Below the pieces are notes generated by a model. The model worked only from the letters and a program-made list of their open reading frames with translations, was not told the origin of the DNA and searched no databases. A stretch of 36,260 nt of DNA from Ruminococcus sp. (GTDB lineage: Bacteria > Bacillota > Clostridia > Oscillospirales > Ruminococcaceae): the NCBI GenBank assembly GCA_024403935.1, contig JAKSQV010000014.1, forward strand, positions 1-36,260, given 5' to 3'. The position numbers were made by a program, and so were the translations under genes. Positions 7,803 to 16,166 of this stretch are shown in pieces; within the stretch, counting starts at the first letter, position 1; the number at the start of each line of letters is the position of its first letter.

Positions 7803-8134
7803 TAGAGATAAATAGAAAGTTTTGACATAGAAAAAAACAGTCAGAACGTTGCAAGATGTAGAACAAAAAGAGAAAGGAACGCATTACCTGAAATATCCGA
7901 TTTTTAGGGTAGGCATAACTTTTTTCTTATGTTTCAGCCTGCGGAGCATCCGCAGTTTTTGAACAATGGAAAATAGTTATGCCATTTTTATTTTCGGTAA
8001 TCAGGGCGTACCACAGACGACAATTCGTTGATGTGATTTTATAGATCATAAGATAAAAAAATAGATAAATAGGGATGCGAGTGCCCGAATTTGAGTGGGC
8101 AGAGTGTATGAACGATTGATTCGGAGGATGAAAA
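7803..8134 (+). promoter_or_regulatory. Long structured 5' leader with nested hairpins
   Basis: The leader holds a small hairpin candidate (TACCT with GGGTA, about 7885-7911), then a long stem pairing 7912-7920 with 7975-7983 (GGCATAACT/AGTTATGCC), continued after one mismatch by about six more pairs and an inner five-pair segment. It encloses the terminator-like hairpin at 7939-7960. A U-rich stretch (ATTTTTATTTTC) follows the outer stem. No known riboswitch class was recognised. Bases 7990-8134 show nothing clear except the RBS CGGAGG before the ATG. Confidence 0.5.
7939..7960 (+). terminator. Terminator-like hairpin inside the leader
   Basis: CTGCGGA (7939-7945) and TCCGCAG (7949-7955) pair perfectly around GCA and are followed by TTTTT. 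It lies about 135 nt after the predicted transcript start and about 175 nt before the coding region, so it could act as an attenuator or end a short RNA. Confidence 0.6.
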
Positions 8135-9103
8135 ATGGGAAAGGTACACGTAAACAAGGGGAGAGTAGCAATTCTCCTTGTAGGAGTTGTTATATCAATG
8201 GCTGCTGTTGACAGCGCAAGAAGGGAACATTTCAAAGTCAGCACAAGCAGCAAAGTAACAGTAAATGGAGATTTCATGTCAAAGTCTGTGTCTGCCGGCT
8301 CGGATGAAAGTACATTACCGTTCACACTTGATGAGAACGGTCAGCCTACAACTTCTCTTGACTGCGTAAAATATGTAGGAATGGCTGAGCAGCAGCTTGG
8401 CTCAGACAAAATGAATCAGGGACTTCTTGTTCTTGCTGACAGTGCTCATCCTGTTCAGGAGGGCAGCAGCAATGAGATGTCAGACCTGTTTGAAAGCAAA
8501 AATGAGTGCTATTCGTTGATAGAAGAAGGAGTTATGCTCAATACTGATGCAACAGAGGCTCTTCACAGCATGATGTCTGCTTATCAGTCAGCTACCGGGC
8601 TCAACGATTTTGTTGTCTATGGTACTACCGAGACTTATACAGGCGAGGGATCGTACTGCCCGAGAGCGTTTGCTGAAAGCGTTACAGGCAATACCGTTGA
8701 TCTTGCGCTGAATGGTTATGCTTCCGTTATTTCCTTTGACGGATATGATGCAGAGGGATGGATACTCGATAACTGTGCAAGATATGGTTTCATAGTCAGA
8801 TATCCGCAGGGCAAGGAGGAAAAGACCGGCGAAGCATTTTGTCCTTGGCACCTCCGCTATGTTGGCAAGCTTCATGCGGCTGTAATTGAGAAAAACGGGT
8901 TCTGTCTTGAGGAGTACCTTGAATTCCTCAAGGATTACACGATAGATGAGCCGTTTGCTTTTACTTATGACGGCGCAGGCTACGAGATATATTATGTTCC
9001 GTCAGAAGGAGACACGACCACTGTAATGGTACCTATCGCCGGAAATTACAGTGTTTCGGGCAACAATACCGACGGATTCATAGTAACGTGCAGAAAATCA
9101 TAA
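8135..9103 (+). CDS. VanY-like D-alanyl-D-alanine carboxypeptidase homologue, catalytic residues changed
   Basis: A 322-residue protein with an N-terminal membrane anchor (about residues 10-27) and a LAS/VanY peptidase-like domain at about 125-250. Recognition rests on YGFIVRYPQGKEEKTG followed by PWHLRYVG, which closely match VanY/LdcB enzymes that trim cell-wall stem peptides. The zinc motif SxHxxGxxxD reads AESVTGNTVD, with Ser182 in place of the His ligand; Asp189 is kept. The EPWH motif reads CPWH: Cys236 replaces the catalytic Glu, His239 is kept. The C-terminal 70 residues (about 255-322) are an extra domain of unknown role. It is probably not an active peptidase; it might be a binding protein. 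CGGAGG precedes the ATG. Confidence 0.8.
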   Translation: MGKVHVNKGRVAILLVGVVISMAAVDSARREHFKVSTSSKVTVNGDFMSKSVSAGSDESTLPFTLDENGQPTTSLDCVKYVGMAEQQLGSDKMNQGLLVLADSAHPVQEGSSNEMSDLFESKNECYSLIEEGVMLNTDATEALHSMMSAYQSATGLNDFVVYGTTETYTGEGSYCPRAFAESVTGNTVDLALNGYASVISFDGYDAEGWILDNCARYGFIVRYPQGKEEKTGEAFCPWHLRYVGKLHAAVIEKNGFCLEEYLEFLKDYTIDEPFAFTYDGAGYEIYYVPSEGDTTTVMVPIAGNYSVSGNNTDGFIVTCRKS

Positions 9104-9117
9104 ACACAAGAATACAG

Positions 9118-9148
9118 TACCGGGCTTCTATGAGGCTCGGTATTTTTT
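9118..9148 (+). terminator. Intrinsic terminator after the VanY-like gene
   Basis: TACCGGGCTTC (9118-9128) pairs with GAGGCTCGGTA (9132-9142) with two G-U pairs, followed by six T. Confidence 0.8.
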
Positions 9149-9212
9149 GCGTTGTCAGCCGGCAGGTGATATACTGATATTGCCGAACATAGTATATATG
9201 TGAGGTGACAGT

Positions 9213-10370
9213 ATGAAACGGATAATTCTTATCATTGCTTCTGTACTTGCACTTGTTTCTGTATATCCTGTACAACTTTCTGTTGCTGCAAAAAATGAAG
9301 TTTCAGCAGAGGCGTATGTGCTTACGGAGGCTTCAACAGGAACTGTGCTCGACGGGAAAAATGCAGATATGCGCCTGAATTGCGGATATCTGAGCAAGCT
9401 GATGTCCCTGCTGCTTATTGCTGAGGACATTGAAACGGGAAAATACGGGTTGGATACCGAGCTTACAGTGTCGGAATCCGTCCGCGGAACAAAAGGGGCT
9501 GTGATATGGCTTGAACCGAATGACAGTATTTCGGTAGGGGAGCTGCTTAAATCTGTCATAATCGGAAATGCCAATGATGCTATGACTGTACTTGCCGAAG
9601 CCTCCGAGCGCAGCATTGAGGACTTTGTATCACGTATGAACAGCGAGGCATTCGACATGGGACTGCGTGATACTGTGTTTTTTTCACCCTACGGATACAG
9701 CGATGAGCGTGAATATTCTACAGCCCATGATATTGCAGAGATATGTCGTATGCTTTCACGTTTTGAGTTCCTGCGACCTTATTTCTGCACGTGGCGCGAT
9801 TTTGTAAGAGGCGGCAAAACCGAACTTGTCAATGAAAATGTACTTTCGCGAACTTATGAGCGGCATATCGGATTCAAAGCCTGCCATTCCGATGATTCGG
9901 GATTCTGCATTGCAGAGGGAGGTGTCAATCCGAGCGGAACACGCTGTATCGCGGTCGTGCTCGGAGCGTCTGATGCCGAAGCATCGTTCAGTGCGGCAAA
10001 AAAGCTTATCAATCATGGATTCAGCGATTATAAGGTAACAGCAACGATGTTCCCGGATGAGATGCTTATGCCGATAAAGGTTCGCGGTGGGGAGGAATCG
10101 GCTGTGCAGATACGACTGAAAAATCAGAGCCGGATAGTTGTTCCGCGAGCTGTTAAAGAGCTTGGAACAGTTACCGTGCTGCCTGAATATCTGTCTGCAC
10201 CCGTGAAGAAAGAACAGCGGATCGGCATGGCAGCCTTTTACAGCGGAAAAGAACTTGTATGCGAGGCGGATATTGTTGCGACTGAAGATGTTGAGCGGCT
10301 AAGCTTTAAATATATATTTGGCAAAATCGCTGTCAAATTGCTTGGACGACGGTGCTTGGTTTGTACGTAA
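9213..10370 (+). CDS. DacF-like serine D,D-carboxypeptidase (PBP5-type) homologue with all three active-site motifs changed
   Basis: A 385-residue exported protein: signal peptide (about 1-27), PBP5-like transpeptidase fold (about 30-270), a C-terminal beta domain and an amphipathic tail (FKYIFGKIAVKLLGRR) like the membrane anchor of DacF. Family framework residues are clear (TGTVLDGKNADMRL, NDAMTVLAEA, MNSEAFDMGL, STAHDIAE, CIAVVLGAS). The catalytic motifs are not: SxxK reads YLSK (Tyr59 for the nucleophilic Ser, Lys62 kept), SxN reads NAN (119-121), and KTG reads KAC (222-224). The protein should not bind penicillin covalently through the normal serine. The start has a GAGGTGAC RBS. It lies just after the VanY-like gene but behind a terminator, so it probably has its own promoter. 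Confidence 0.85.
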   Translation: MKRIILIIASVLALVSVYPVQLSVAAKNEVSAEAYVLTEASTGTVLDGKNADMRLNCGYLSKLMSLLLIAEDIETGKYGLDTELTVSESVRGTKGAVIWLEPNDSISVGELLKSVIIGNANDAMTVLAEASERSIEDFVSRMNSEAFDMGLRDTVFFSPYGYSDEREYSTAHDIAEICRMLSRFEFLRPYFCTWRDFVRGGKTELVNENVLSRTYERHIGFKACHSDDSGFCIAEGGVNPSGTRCIAVVLGASDAEASFSAAKKLINHGFSDYKVTATMFPDEMLMPIKVRGGEESAVQIRLKNQSRIVVPRAVKELGTVTVLPEYLSAPVKKEQRIGMAAFYSGKELVCEADIVATEDVERLSFKYIFGKIAVKLLGRRCLVCT

Positions 10371-10403
10371 AGTACAAAAGTTGAAATACTTCTATAAAGG
10401 TAC

Positions 10404-10432
10404 TTGAAATATTTCTTAAAATATAGTATCAT
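10404..10432 (+). promoter_or_regulatory. Promoter for pgi
   Basis: TTGAAA at 10404-10409 and TATCAT at 10427-10432, 17-bp spacer. The expected start is near 10439. Confidence 0.65.
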
Positions 10433-10451
10433 AAGATTGGTAATTTATAAT

Positions 10452-10474
10452 GTACGGCATACTATATGTTGTAC
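10452..10474 (+). promoter_or_regulatory. Hairpin in the short pgi leader
   Basis: GTACGGCATA (10452-10461) pairs with TATGTTGTAC (10465-10474) around a CTA loop: 10 pairs including two G-U. It ends 4 nt before the TGGAGGT ribosome-binding site at 10479-10485, so it may protect the 5' end or affect initiation. Confidence 0.5.
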
Positions 10475-10492
10475 ACACTGGAGGTAAAACAA

Positions 10493-11827
10493 ATGTCATT
10501 AAAGCTTAACACAAAATATCTGGCTGACTTTGTCAATGCTGATGAGCTTACAGGAATCAAGGCTCAGGTCGAGGCTGCTGCCGAGACTCTCCACAGCAAA
10601 ACAGGTCTCGGAAATGATTTTTTAGGCTGGGTAAGCCTTCCGACCGATTATGACAAGGAGGAATTCGCTCGTATCAAGGCTGCTGCTGATAGAATCAAGA
10701 AGAATTCCGACATACTCATCGTTATCGGTATCGGCGGCTCTTACCTTGGCGCAAGAGCAGCTATCGAGCTTCTCAAGTCGCCCCTTTATAATAATATGAA
10801 GAAGGATACACCTGACATCTACTATGTCGGAAACAGTATCAATCCTACATATCTCAACGAGATAATCGCTCTCTGTGAGGGCAAGGACTTTTCAGTGAAT
10901 GTAATTTCCAAGTCCGGTACCACAACAGAGCCTGCACTTGCTTTCCGCATCTTCAAGAAGATGGTTGAGGACAAGTATGGAAAGGAAGAAGCTAAAAACC
11001 GTATCTTCGCAACAACAGACAAGGCAAGAGGTACTCTCAAGAACCTCTCAGATGCTGAAGGATACGAGACATTTGTTATCCCCGATGATGTCGGCGGACG
11101 CTTCTCTGTTCTTACAGCCGTAGGTCTGCTTCCTATCGCCGTTGCAGGCTGCGATATCGACGCACTTATGAAGGGTGCTGCAAAGGCTCAGGCTGACTTC
11201 TGTGCTGACTTCGACAACAACGACTGCTACAAGTATGCAGCTCTCAGAAATATCCTTTACAGAAAGGGTAAGGCTGTTGAGATGCTCGTTTCCTATGATC
11301 CCAGCTTTGTAATGATGAGCGAGTGGTACAAGCAGCTCTTCGGCGAGAGCGAGGGCAAGGACAACAAGGGAATCTTCCCTGCTTCAGTAACATTCTCGAC
11401 TGATCTTCACTCAATGGGTCAGTATATTCAGGACGGCGCACGCATAATGTTCGAGACTGTCGTTGACATCAAGACACCCAAGCACGACCTCTTCCTCGAA
11501 CCTGATGCTGAGAACCTTGACGGTCTCAACTTCCTCACAAACCAGAATATGTCTGTTGTCAACAGAAAGGCATTTGAGGGTACAGTTCTCGCTCACACAG
11601 AGGGCGGAGTTCCCAATATCATCCTTGAGCTTGACGATACAACTGAGGAAAGCGTAGGATATATGATCTACTTCTTCGAGAAGGCTTGTGCTATCTCAGG
11701 CTATGTTCTCGGAGTAAATCCCTTCAATCAGCCCGGCGTTGAGAGCTACAAGTCAAATATGTTCGCTCTCCTCGGAAAGCCCGGCTATGAAGGCGCAAAG
11801 GCTGCACTCGAAGCTAAGCTCGGCTGA
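10493..11827 (+). CDS. pgi: Glucose-6-phosphate isomerase
   Basis: A 444-residue cytoplasmic enzyme of glycolysis converting glucose-6-phosphate to fructose-6-phosphate. The family blocks are present: [11 protein letters not shown] near residue 80, [13 protein letters not shown] (phosphate-binding, about 140-152), [26 protein letters not shown] with the catalytic Glu, and the C-terminal [14 protein letters not shown] with an active-site Lys. The length is normal for the Bacillota type. The frame extends upstream, but ATG 10493 has GGAGG 7 bp before it and matches the family N-terminus. It is followed by a P-loop gene 61 bp downstream with no terminator between. Confidence 0.97.
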   Translation: MSLKLNTKYLADFVNADELTGIKAQVEAAAETLHSKTGLGNDFLGWVSLPTDYDKEEFARIKAAADRIKKNSDILIVIGIGGSYLGARAAIELLKSPLYNNMKKDTPDIYYVGNSINPTYLNEIIALCEGKDFSVNVISKSGTTTEPALAFRIFKKMVEDKYGKEEAKNRIFATTDKARGTLKNLSDAEGYETFVIPDDVGGRFSVLTAVGLLPIAVAGCDIDALMKGAAKAQADFCADFDNNDCYKYAALRNILYRKGKAVEMLVSYDPSFVMMSEWYKQLFGESEGKDNKGIFPASVTFSTDLHSMGQYIQDGARIMFETVVDIKTPKHDLFLEPDAENLDGLNFLTNQNMSVVNRKAFEGTVLAHTEGGVPNIILELDDTTEESVGYMIYFFEKACAISGYVLGVNPFNQPGVESYKSNMFALLGKPGYEGAKAALEAKLG

Positions 11828-11888
11828 TCGCTGAGTTTACGATAAACTACAAAATCACACTGCCGCGAGGCAATGGAAGGAGTAAACC

Positions 11889-12296
11889 ATGATAAAACTT
11901 ATTACAGGAAAAAAGGGCACAGGCAAGACAAAGATACTCATCGACCAGATCAATGAAGCAGTTAAGGCTTCATCCGGAAATGTTGTATGCGTAGAAAAAG
12001 GTTCTACAGTAAGATATTCCATCAGCCGTAAGGTAAGATGGTGCGATACAGAGTATTATGCTGTTGAGGGATTTGAGACATTCTATGGCTTCATTGCAGG
12101 TCTCCTCGCAAGCAATTATGACATCACACACGTTTACATTGACGGAATATTCCGTATTGGCGGACGTGACTACGATGCATTCGGCAAGCTCCTTGAGCAG
12201 GTCGACAAGCTCACAGGTGATGACGTATCCGTTATCTTTACAGTATCCGCTGACGAAAGCGAGCTTCCTGAAAGCGTTAAGCAGTTCCTTAAGTAA
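11889..12296 (+). CDS. Small P-loop NTPase-like protein of unknown function
   Basis: A 135-residue protein starting almost at a Walker A motif (GKKGTGKT, residues 7-14); a Walker-B-like strand THVYIDG lies near residue 80. The protein is shorter than most P-loop ATPases and lacks a recognisable partner domain. Similar compact ATP-binding proteins of unknown role occur in Clostridia. It has a strong AAGGAG RBS and probably shares the pgi transcript. I cannot assign a function. Confidence 0.8.
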   Translation: MIKLITGKKGTGKTKILIDQINEAVKASSGNVVCVEKGSTVRYSISRKVRWCDTEYYAVEGFETFYGFIAGLLASNYDITHVYIDGIFRIGGRDYDAFGKLLEQVDKLTGDDVSVIFTVSADESELPESVKQFLK

Positions 12297-12336
12297 GAGA
12301 CCGCTAAAAAAACGATACTAAAATCGGGAAGAACTA

Positions 12337-12365
12337 TTGACATATCATGTCAATTAGTGTATAAT
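12337..12365 (+). promoter_or_regulatory. Consensus promoter for yceD-rpmF with a palindrome over the -35
   Basis: TTGACA 12337-12342 and TATAAT 12360-12365, 17-bp spacer. The -35 is the left arm of a perfect palindrome TTGACATatcATGTCAA (12337-12353), a shape typical of an operator, though a chance match is possible. Confidence 0.8.
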
Positions 12366-12396
12366 ATATTTTATGGTGCTCTGAAGGATTTATAAT

Positions 12397-12852
12397 ATGA
12401 ATATCAACTTAAAACAACTTTTCAGCATCGTCGGAGAATCGAGTGATTTCGCTTATGAAATAGGCGTGGACGAGCTTTCCGATATACGCGGATACTGTTT
12501 CGCTTCACCTGTTGCTGTGAAGGGAAGAATGTATAACAGGGCAGGCGTTGTCTACCTTGAATATTCCGTGGATCTGACGCTTCTTGTCACTTGTGACAGA
12601 TGTCTCAGAGAGTTTGAAAGAGTTTATCACTATGATTTCGACCATATTGTCGTTCCTTCCGCAAACAGCGATAACGATGATTATATCGTTGCCGAAGGCG
12701 AGAGCATTGAGCTGAATGAAGTTGCAGTTACCGATCTTCTTCTCCAGCTGCCTGTCAAGAACCTCTGCAAAGAGGACTGCAAAGGACTTTGCATGATATG
12801 CGGCTGTGATCTGAACGAATCGACCTGCGATCATATCAATACCGAGCTGTGA
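12397..12852 (+). CDS. YceD/DUF177 family protein
   Basis: A 151-residue DUF177 (YceD) protein, encoded just before ribosomal protein L32 in most bacteria and linked to 23S rRNA processing or accumulation in some lineages. Family signs are the CDRCLREF motif near residues 67-74 and the C-terminal Cys-rich end (CKEDCKGLCMICGCDLNES), which could bind metal. The rpmF gene starts 24 bp downstream, so the two are co-transcribed from the consensus promoter at 12337. The RBS (AAGGAT) is weaker than that of rpmF. Confidence 0.9.
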   Translation: MNINLKQLFSIVGESSDFAYEIGVDELSDIRGYCFASPVAVKGRMYNRAGVVYLEYSVDLTLLVTCDRCLREFERVYHYDFDHIVVPSANSDNDDYIVAEGESIELNEVAVTDLLLQLPVKNLCKEDCKGLCMICGCDLNESTCDHINTEL

Positions 12853-12876
12853 AGCTCTATATAAGGAGGTGCCAGA

Positions 12877-13062
12877 ATGGCTGTACCGAAGAGAAAAACT
12901 TCCAAGGCAAGACGTGATAAGAGACGTTCTGCTGTATGGAAGCTTGAGACACCTGCAATGTGCAAGTGCGATAACTGCGGCGCATATAAGGCTCCGCACA
13001 AGGTCTGCAAGAACTGCGGATTCTATAAGGGCGTTGAGGTTCTTAAGATCGACGCTGAATAA
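12877..13062 (+). CDS. rpmF: Ribosomal protein L32
   Basis: A 61-residue protein starting [18 protein letters not shown], the L32 signature, with a zinc-ribbon pair CDNCGAYK...CKNCGFYKG. It is part of the large ribosomal subunit. All four cysteines are present, so it is the zinc-binding (C+) form. AAGGAGG precedes the ATG; an intrinsic terminator follows 24 bp after the stop. Confidence 0.98.
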   Translation: MAVPKRKTSKARRDKRRSAVWKLETPAMCKCDNCGAYKAPHKVCKNCGFYKGVEVLKIDAE

Positions 13063-13086
13063 TCGGCTAATTCCGATACATGAGGA

Positions 13087-13119
13087 GGAGAGGAGGCATT
13101 TGTCCTTCTCTCCCTTTTT
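13087..13119 (+). terminator. Intrinsic terminator of yceD-rpmF
   Basis: GGAGAGGAGG (13087-13096) pairs with CCTTCTCTCC (13104-13113) with one G-U; loop CATTTGT; then TTTTT. Confidence 0.8.
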
Positions 13120-13168
13120 GCTATAATTGTAACTTTCTATCATCTTGATCTGTGACAGGAGAGAGCTT

Positions 13169-14470
13169 ATGGTAAAAATAAAGAGCGTTGCTGACGGCTC
13201 TCCTGCAGGAAACTGCGGAGTACGTGATGGTGATATGCTCTCTGCAATAAACGGACACGACGTGAAGGATGTCCTCGACTATATGTATTACGCTGCCGAA
13301 ACAAAAGTAACACTTGATATTGTTCGCGGCGATGAGCATATTGCAATAGATGTGGTCAAGGACGAATATGATGACCTCGGGCTCGAATTTGAGACGTTTC
13401 TCATGGACAGCAAACAGAGATGCAGAAATAACTGCGTTTTCTGCTTCATCGACCAGATGCCTCCCGGAATGCGGGAGACACTTTACTTCAAGGATGATGA
13501 CGCGCGTCTGTCCTTTTTACAGGGAAATTACGTCACTCTGACTAATCTTGAGCAGGAGGACATAGATCGCATAATCAGGATGAAGCTGAATATAAATGTT
13601 TCAGTCCATACAACGAATCCCGAGCTTCGCGTGAAGATGATGAATAACAGATTTGCAGGTGAAAAGCTGAGATTCATCCGTCAGCTTGCGGAAGGCGGCA
13701 TAATGCTGAACTGTCAGATAGTTTGCTGTCCGGGGATAAACGATGGCGATGAACTGAGGCGTACACTTCATGATCTCGGCGAACTGATGCCGAATATCAC
13801 CAGTATGGCAGTTGTTCCTGTCGGAGTAACACGCTTCCGTGAAGGGCTTTGCCCTCTTGCGTCATTCAGTAAGCAGACAGCAGGTGAAACTCTCGACATC
13901 ATTACGGAATATCAGGAGGAGTTCCTGAGAAAATTCGGTACGCGGACTGTATTCCCGTCAGATGAGTTCTTCCTCATTGCAGAGCGTGCCATACCGGATG
14001 CAGGATACTATGAGGACTATCCTCAGTATGAAAACGGCGTGGGTATGCTTCGTTCACTTATTGATGAGTTTGAGGATGCTCTTGAAGCTGCCGAATGGAA
14101 CGGCGGAGATCGCCGCGTGACGATCGCAACGGGTTACAGCGCATATCCCGTGATCTGTCAGCTTGCACAAAGGGCAGAGGAGAGGTTTACAGGGCTAAAA
14201 TGTGAAGTCTGCCGCATACGGAACGACTTTTTCGGTGATACTATCACTGTTTCGGGACTTATCACTGCTCAGGATCTGATTGCTCAGCTTCGTGGCAGAG
14301 ACATCGGAAATGAGCTGCTTATTTCCTCAGCTATGCTTAGGCGTGACAGTGATGTTTTCCTTGATGATCTGACGATCCCCGACGTTGAGCGTGAACTCGG
14401 CGTGTCGCTGCGGGCTTCCGCGAGCGACGGCTATGAGCTGCTCGACGCAATACTGGGAATAACATACTGA
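13169..14470 (+). CDS. DUF512 domain protein with PDZ and radical SAM-type cysteine motif
   Basis: A 433-residue protein. An N-terminal PDZ-like segment (about 1-65, ADGSPAGNCGVRDGDML) precedes a radical-SAM-type cluster motif C85-x3-C89-x2-C92 (CRNNCVFC) and the conserved FIDQMPPGMRETLYFKDDD stretch; the C-terminal half is DUF512. Its biochemical role is unknown. In Clostridia this gene commonly stands just before the GTPase gene der, as here, which hints at a link with ribosome assembly (inference). The start 13169 is chosen over 13145 because AGGAGAG precedes it and the PDZ homology starts there. Confidence 0.9.
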   Translation: MVKIKSVADGSPAGNCGVRDGDMLSAINGHDVKDVLDYMYYAAETKVTLDIVRGDEHIAIDVVKDEYDDLGLEFETFLMDSKQRCRNNCVFCFIDQMPPGMRETLYFKDDDARLSFLQGNYVTLTNLEQEDIDRIIRMKLNINVSVHTTNPELRVKMMNNRFAGEKLRFIRQLAEGGIMLNCQIVCCPGINDGDELRRTLHDLGELMPNITSMAVVPVGVTRFREGLCPLASFSKQTAGETLDIITEYQEEFLRKFGTRTVFPSDEFFLIAERAIPDAGYYEDYPQYENGVGMLRSLIDEFEDALEAAEWNGGDRRVTIATGYSAYPVICQLAQRAEERFTGLKCEVCRIRNDFFGDTITVSGLITAQDLIAQLRGRDIGNELLISSAMLRRDSDVFLDDLTIPDVERELGVSLRASASDGYELLDAILGITY

Positions 14471-14480
14471 GGTAGAGATT

Positions 14481-14771
14481 ATGGAGAAGCAGAGCAGCCT
14501 GACGCTCTGGCAGCGTATCGTCCTGATGGTACTTTTCTGTGTGGGCTGTATATCTCGGTATATCGTCAGTACCGTCTCTGATAACGGATTTCGCGCCAAT
14601 AGTGCTTGAGGTAACACTTGTACACCTCTTTGACTTCACCGTCGCGTATCTGCTGATGACAGTGTTCTATAACGGCAAAAAGGCAGATTCCCGACGTTTT
14701 CAAAGTGGTTCTTTTACATATTCTATCCGTCACACATAATGCTTGCTTTGATACTCAGAGCAGTATTATAG
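14481..14771 (+). pseudogene. Frameshifted TraX-like membrane protein remnant
   Basis: A coding-like stretch broken over frames. Frame A starts at ATG 14481 (MEKQSSLTLWQRIVLMVLFC). The reading then continues best in a second frame, open from 14527 (VYLGISSVPSLITDF ... LLMTVFYNGKKADS), and returns to frame A near 14700 for KWFFYIFYPSHIMLALIL, ending at TAG 14769-14771. The end (YNGK...KWFFYIFYPSHI) resembles the C-terminus of TraX-family membrane proteins, which are about 240 residues long, so most of the N-terminus is missing. Two indels would be needed to restore one frame. Sequencing error is the alternative. It accounts for most of the gap between the DUF512 gene and der. Confidence 0.55.
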
Positions 14772-14837
14772 AAAATAAAACTCAATAACCGCTGGTAAGC
14801 GATTTTTAATAGAAACAGAAAGGAGACAGGATAAGCT

Positions 14838-16166
14838 ATGGCATTACCAATAGTTGCAGTTGTAGGACGACCGAATGTCGGTAAGTCCACACTGTTCAAC
14901 AAGCTGATAGGTCAGCGTCTCTCCATAGTTGAGGATACACCCGGTGTAACCCGTGACCGTATATATTCAAAGTGTGAGTGGCGCGGAAAAGAGTTCATGA
15001 TCGTCGATACAGGCGGTATCGAACCCGACAGCAGCGACGTGATACTTGCGCAGATGCGCCGTCAGTCAGAGCTTGCCATCGAGAAGGCTGATGTAATCGT
15101 ATTTGTAACGGATATACGCAGCGGAGTGACCGCCGATGACTATGCCGTATCAGAAATGCTCATAAAGAGCGGAAAGCCTGTGATACTCGCCGTTAACAAG
15201 GTGGATAGTCTTGGCGAGCCGCCAATGGAGCTTTATGAATTCTATAACCTCGGTCTCGGCGAGCCGTATCCTATATCATCCGTGCACGGTCACGGTACAG
15301 GAGATATGCTTGATGCTGTTTATGATCTTCTGCCCGATTCCGATGAGGAGGAGTACGGGGATGAATATATCAAAGTCGCTGTAATAGGTAAGCCGAATGC
15401 GGGAAAGTCCTCGCTGATAAACAGGATAGCAGGAGAGGATCGTGTTATCGTATCCGATATTGCAGGAACAACACGCGATTCAACGGATACTGTCATTGAG
15501 AACGAATACGGCAGATTTGTGTTTATCGACACAGCAGGAATACGCAGAAAGTCCAAGATCACGGACAAGGTCGAGCATTACAGCGTGCTCCGTGCCTATA
15601 TGGCAGTTGACCGCGCGGATGTCTGCGTAATCATGCTTGATGCAGCAGAGGGCTTTACCGAGCAGGATGCAAAGGTGGCAGGATATGCTCACGAACAGGG
15701 TAAGGCAAGCGTCGTCGCCGTAAACAAGTGGGACATTGTTGAAAAAGACGACAAGACCATGCAGGAGTTCCGCACAAAGCTTGAGAACGATTTCAGCTTC
15801 ATGTCGTATGTTCCCTTCGTGTTTATCTCAGCAAAGACGGGACAGCGCATAAATAAGCTCTATGAACTGATAAAGTACACCTATGGACAGAACAGTATGC
15901 GAATATCAACAGGAATGTTGAACGATGTTCTTGCATACGCTACTACAAGGGTGCAGCCGCCTTCGGATAAGGGCAGAAGACTGAAAATATACTACATGAC
16001 TCAGCCATCAACAAAGCCGCCTACCTTTGTCACATTTGTGAACAGGGCAGACCTGTTCCATTTTTCGTACAGAAGATACATTGAAAACCAGATCCGTTCA
16101 ACGTTCGGACTTGAGGGAACGCCTGTGCGTTTCATAGTCCGTGAAAGAGGAGGAAACGATAAATAA
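14838..16166 (+). CDS. der: Ribosome biogenesis GTPase Der (EngA)
   Basis: A 442-residue double GTPase needed for 50S subunit assembly. Two tandem G domains are visible, with P-loops GRPNVGKS (10-17) and GKPNAGKS (184-191), DTGG and DTAG switch II motifs, NKVD and NKWD base-recognition motifs, and a KH-like C-terminal domain. The length is normal. The start has an AAAGGAGA RBS, and the stop overlaps the plsY start by one base (TAATG), implying coupling. Confidence 0.98.
   Translation: MALPIVAVVGRPNVGKSTLFNKLIGQRLSIVEDTPGVTRDRIYSKCEWRGKEFMIVDTGGIEPDSSDVILAQMRRQSELAIEKADVIVFVTDIRSGVTADDYAVSEMLIKSGKPVILAVNKVDSLGEPPMELYEFYNLGLGEPYPISSVHGHGTGDMLDAVYDLLPDSDEEEYGDEYIKVAVIGKPNAGKSSLINRIAGEDRVIVSDIAGTTRDSTDTVIENEYGRFVFIDTAGIRRKSKITDKVEHYSVLRAYMAVDRADVCVIMLDAAEGFTEQDAKVAGYAHEQGKASVVAVNKWDIVEKDDKTMQEFRTKLENDFSFMSYVPFVFISAKTGQRINKLYELIKYTYGQNSMRISTGMLNDVLAYATTRVQPPSDKGRRLKIYYMTQPSTKPPTFVTFVNRADLFHFSYRRYIENQIRSTFGLEGTPVRFIVRERGGNDK

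Noticed and set aside
11834..11848. AGTTTA/TAAACT hairpin after pgi as terminator
   Set aside because: It has no following T-run, and the next gene is probably co-transcribed.
12505..13143. Minus-strand frame of 212 codons over yceD-rpmF
   Set aside because: It is antisense to two well supported genes; its residues follow from their codon pattern.
14790..14806. CGCT/AGCG hairpin plus TTTTT as a terminator before der
   Set aside because: Only four base pairs; too weak to call.
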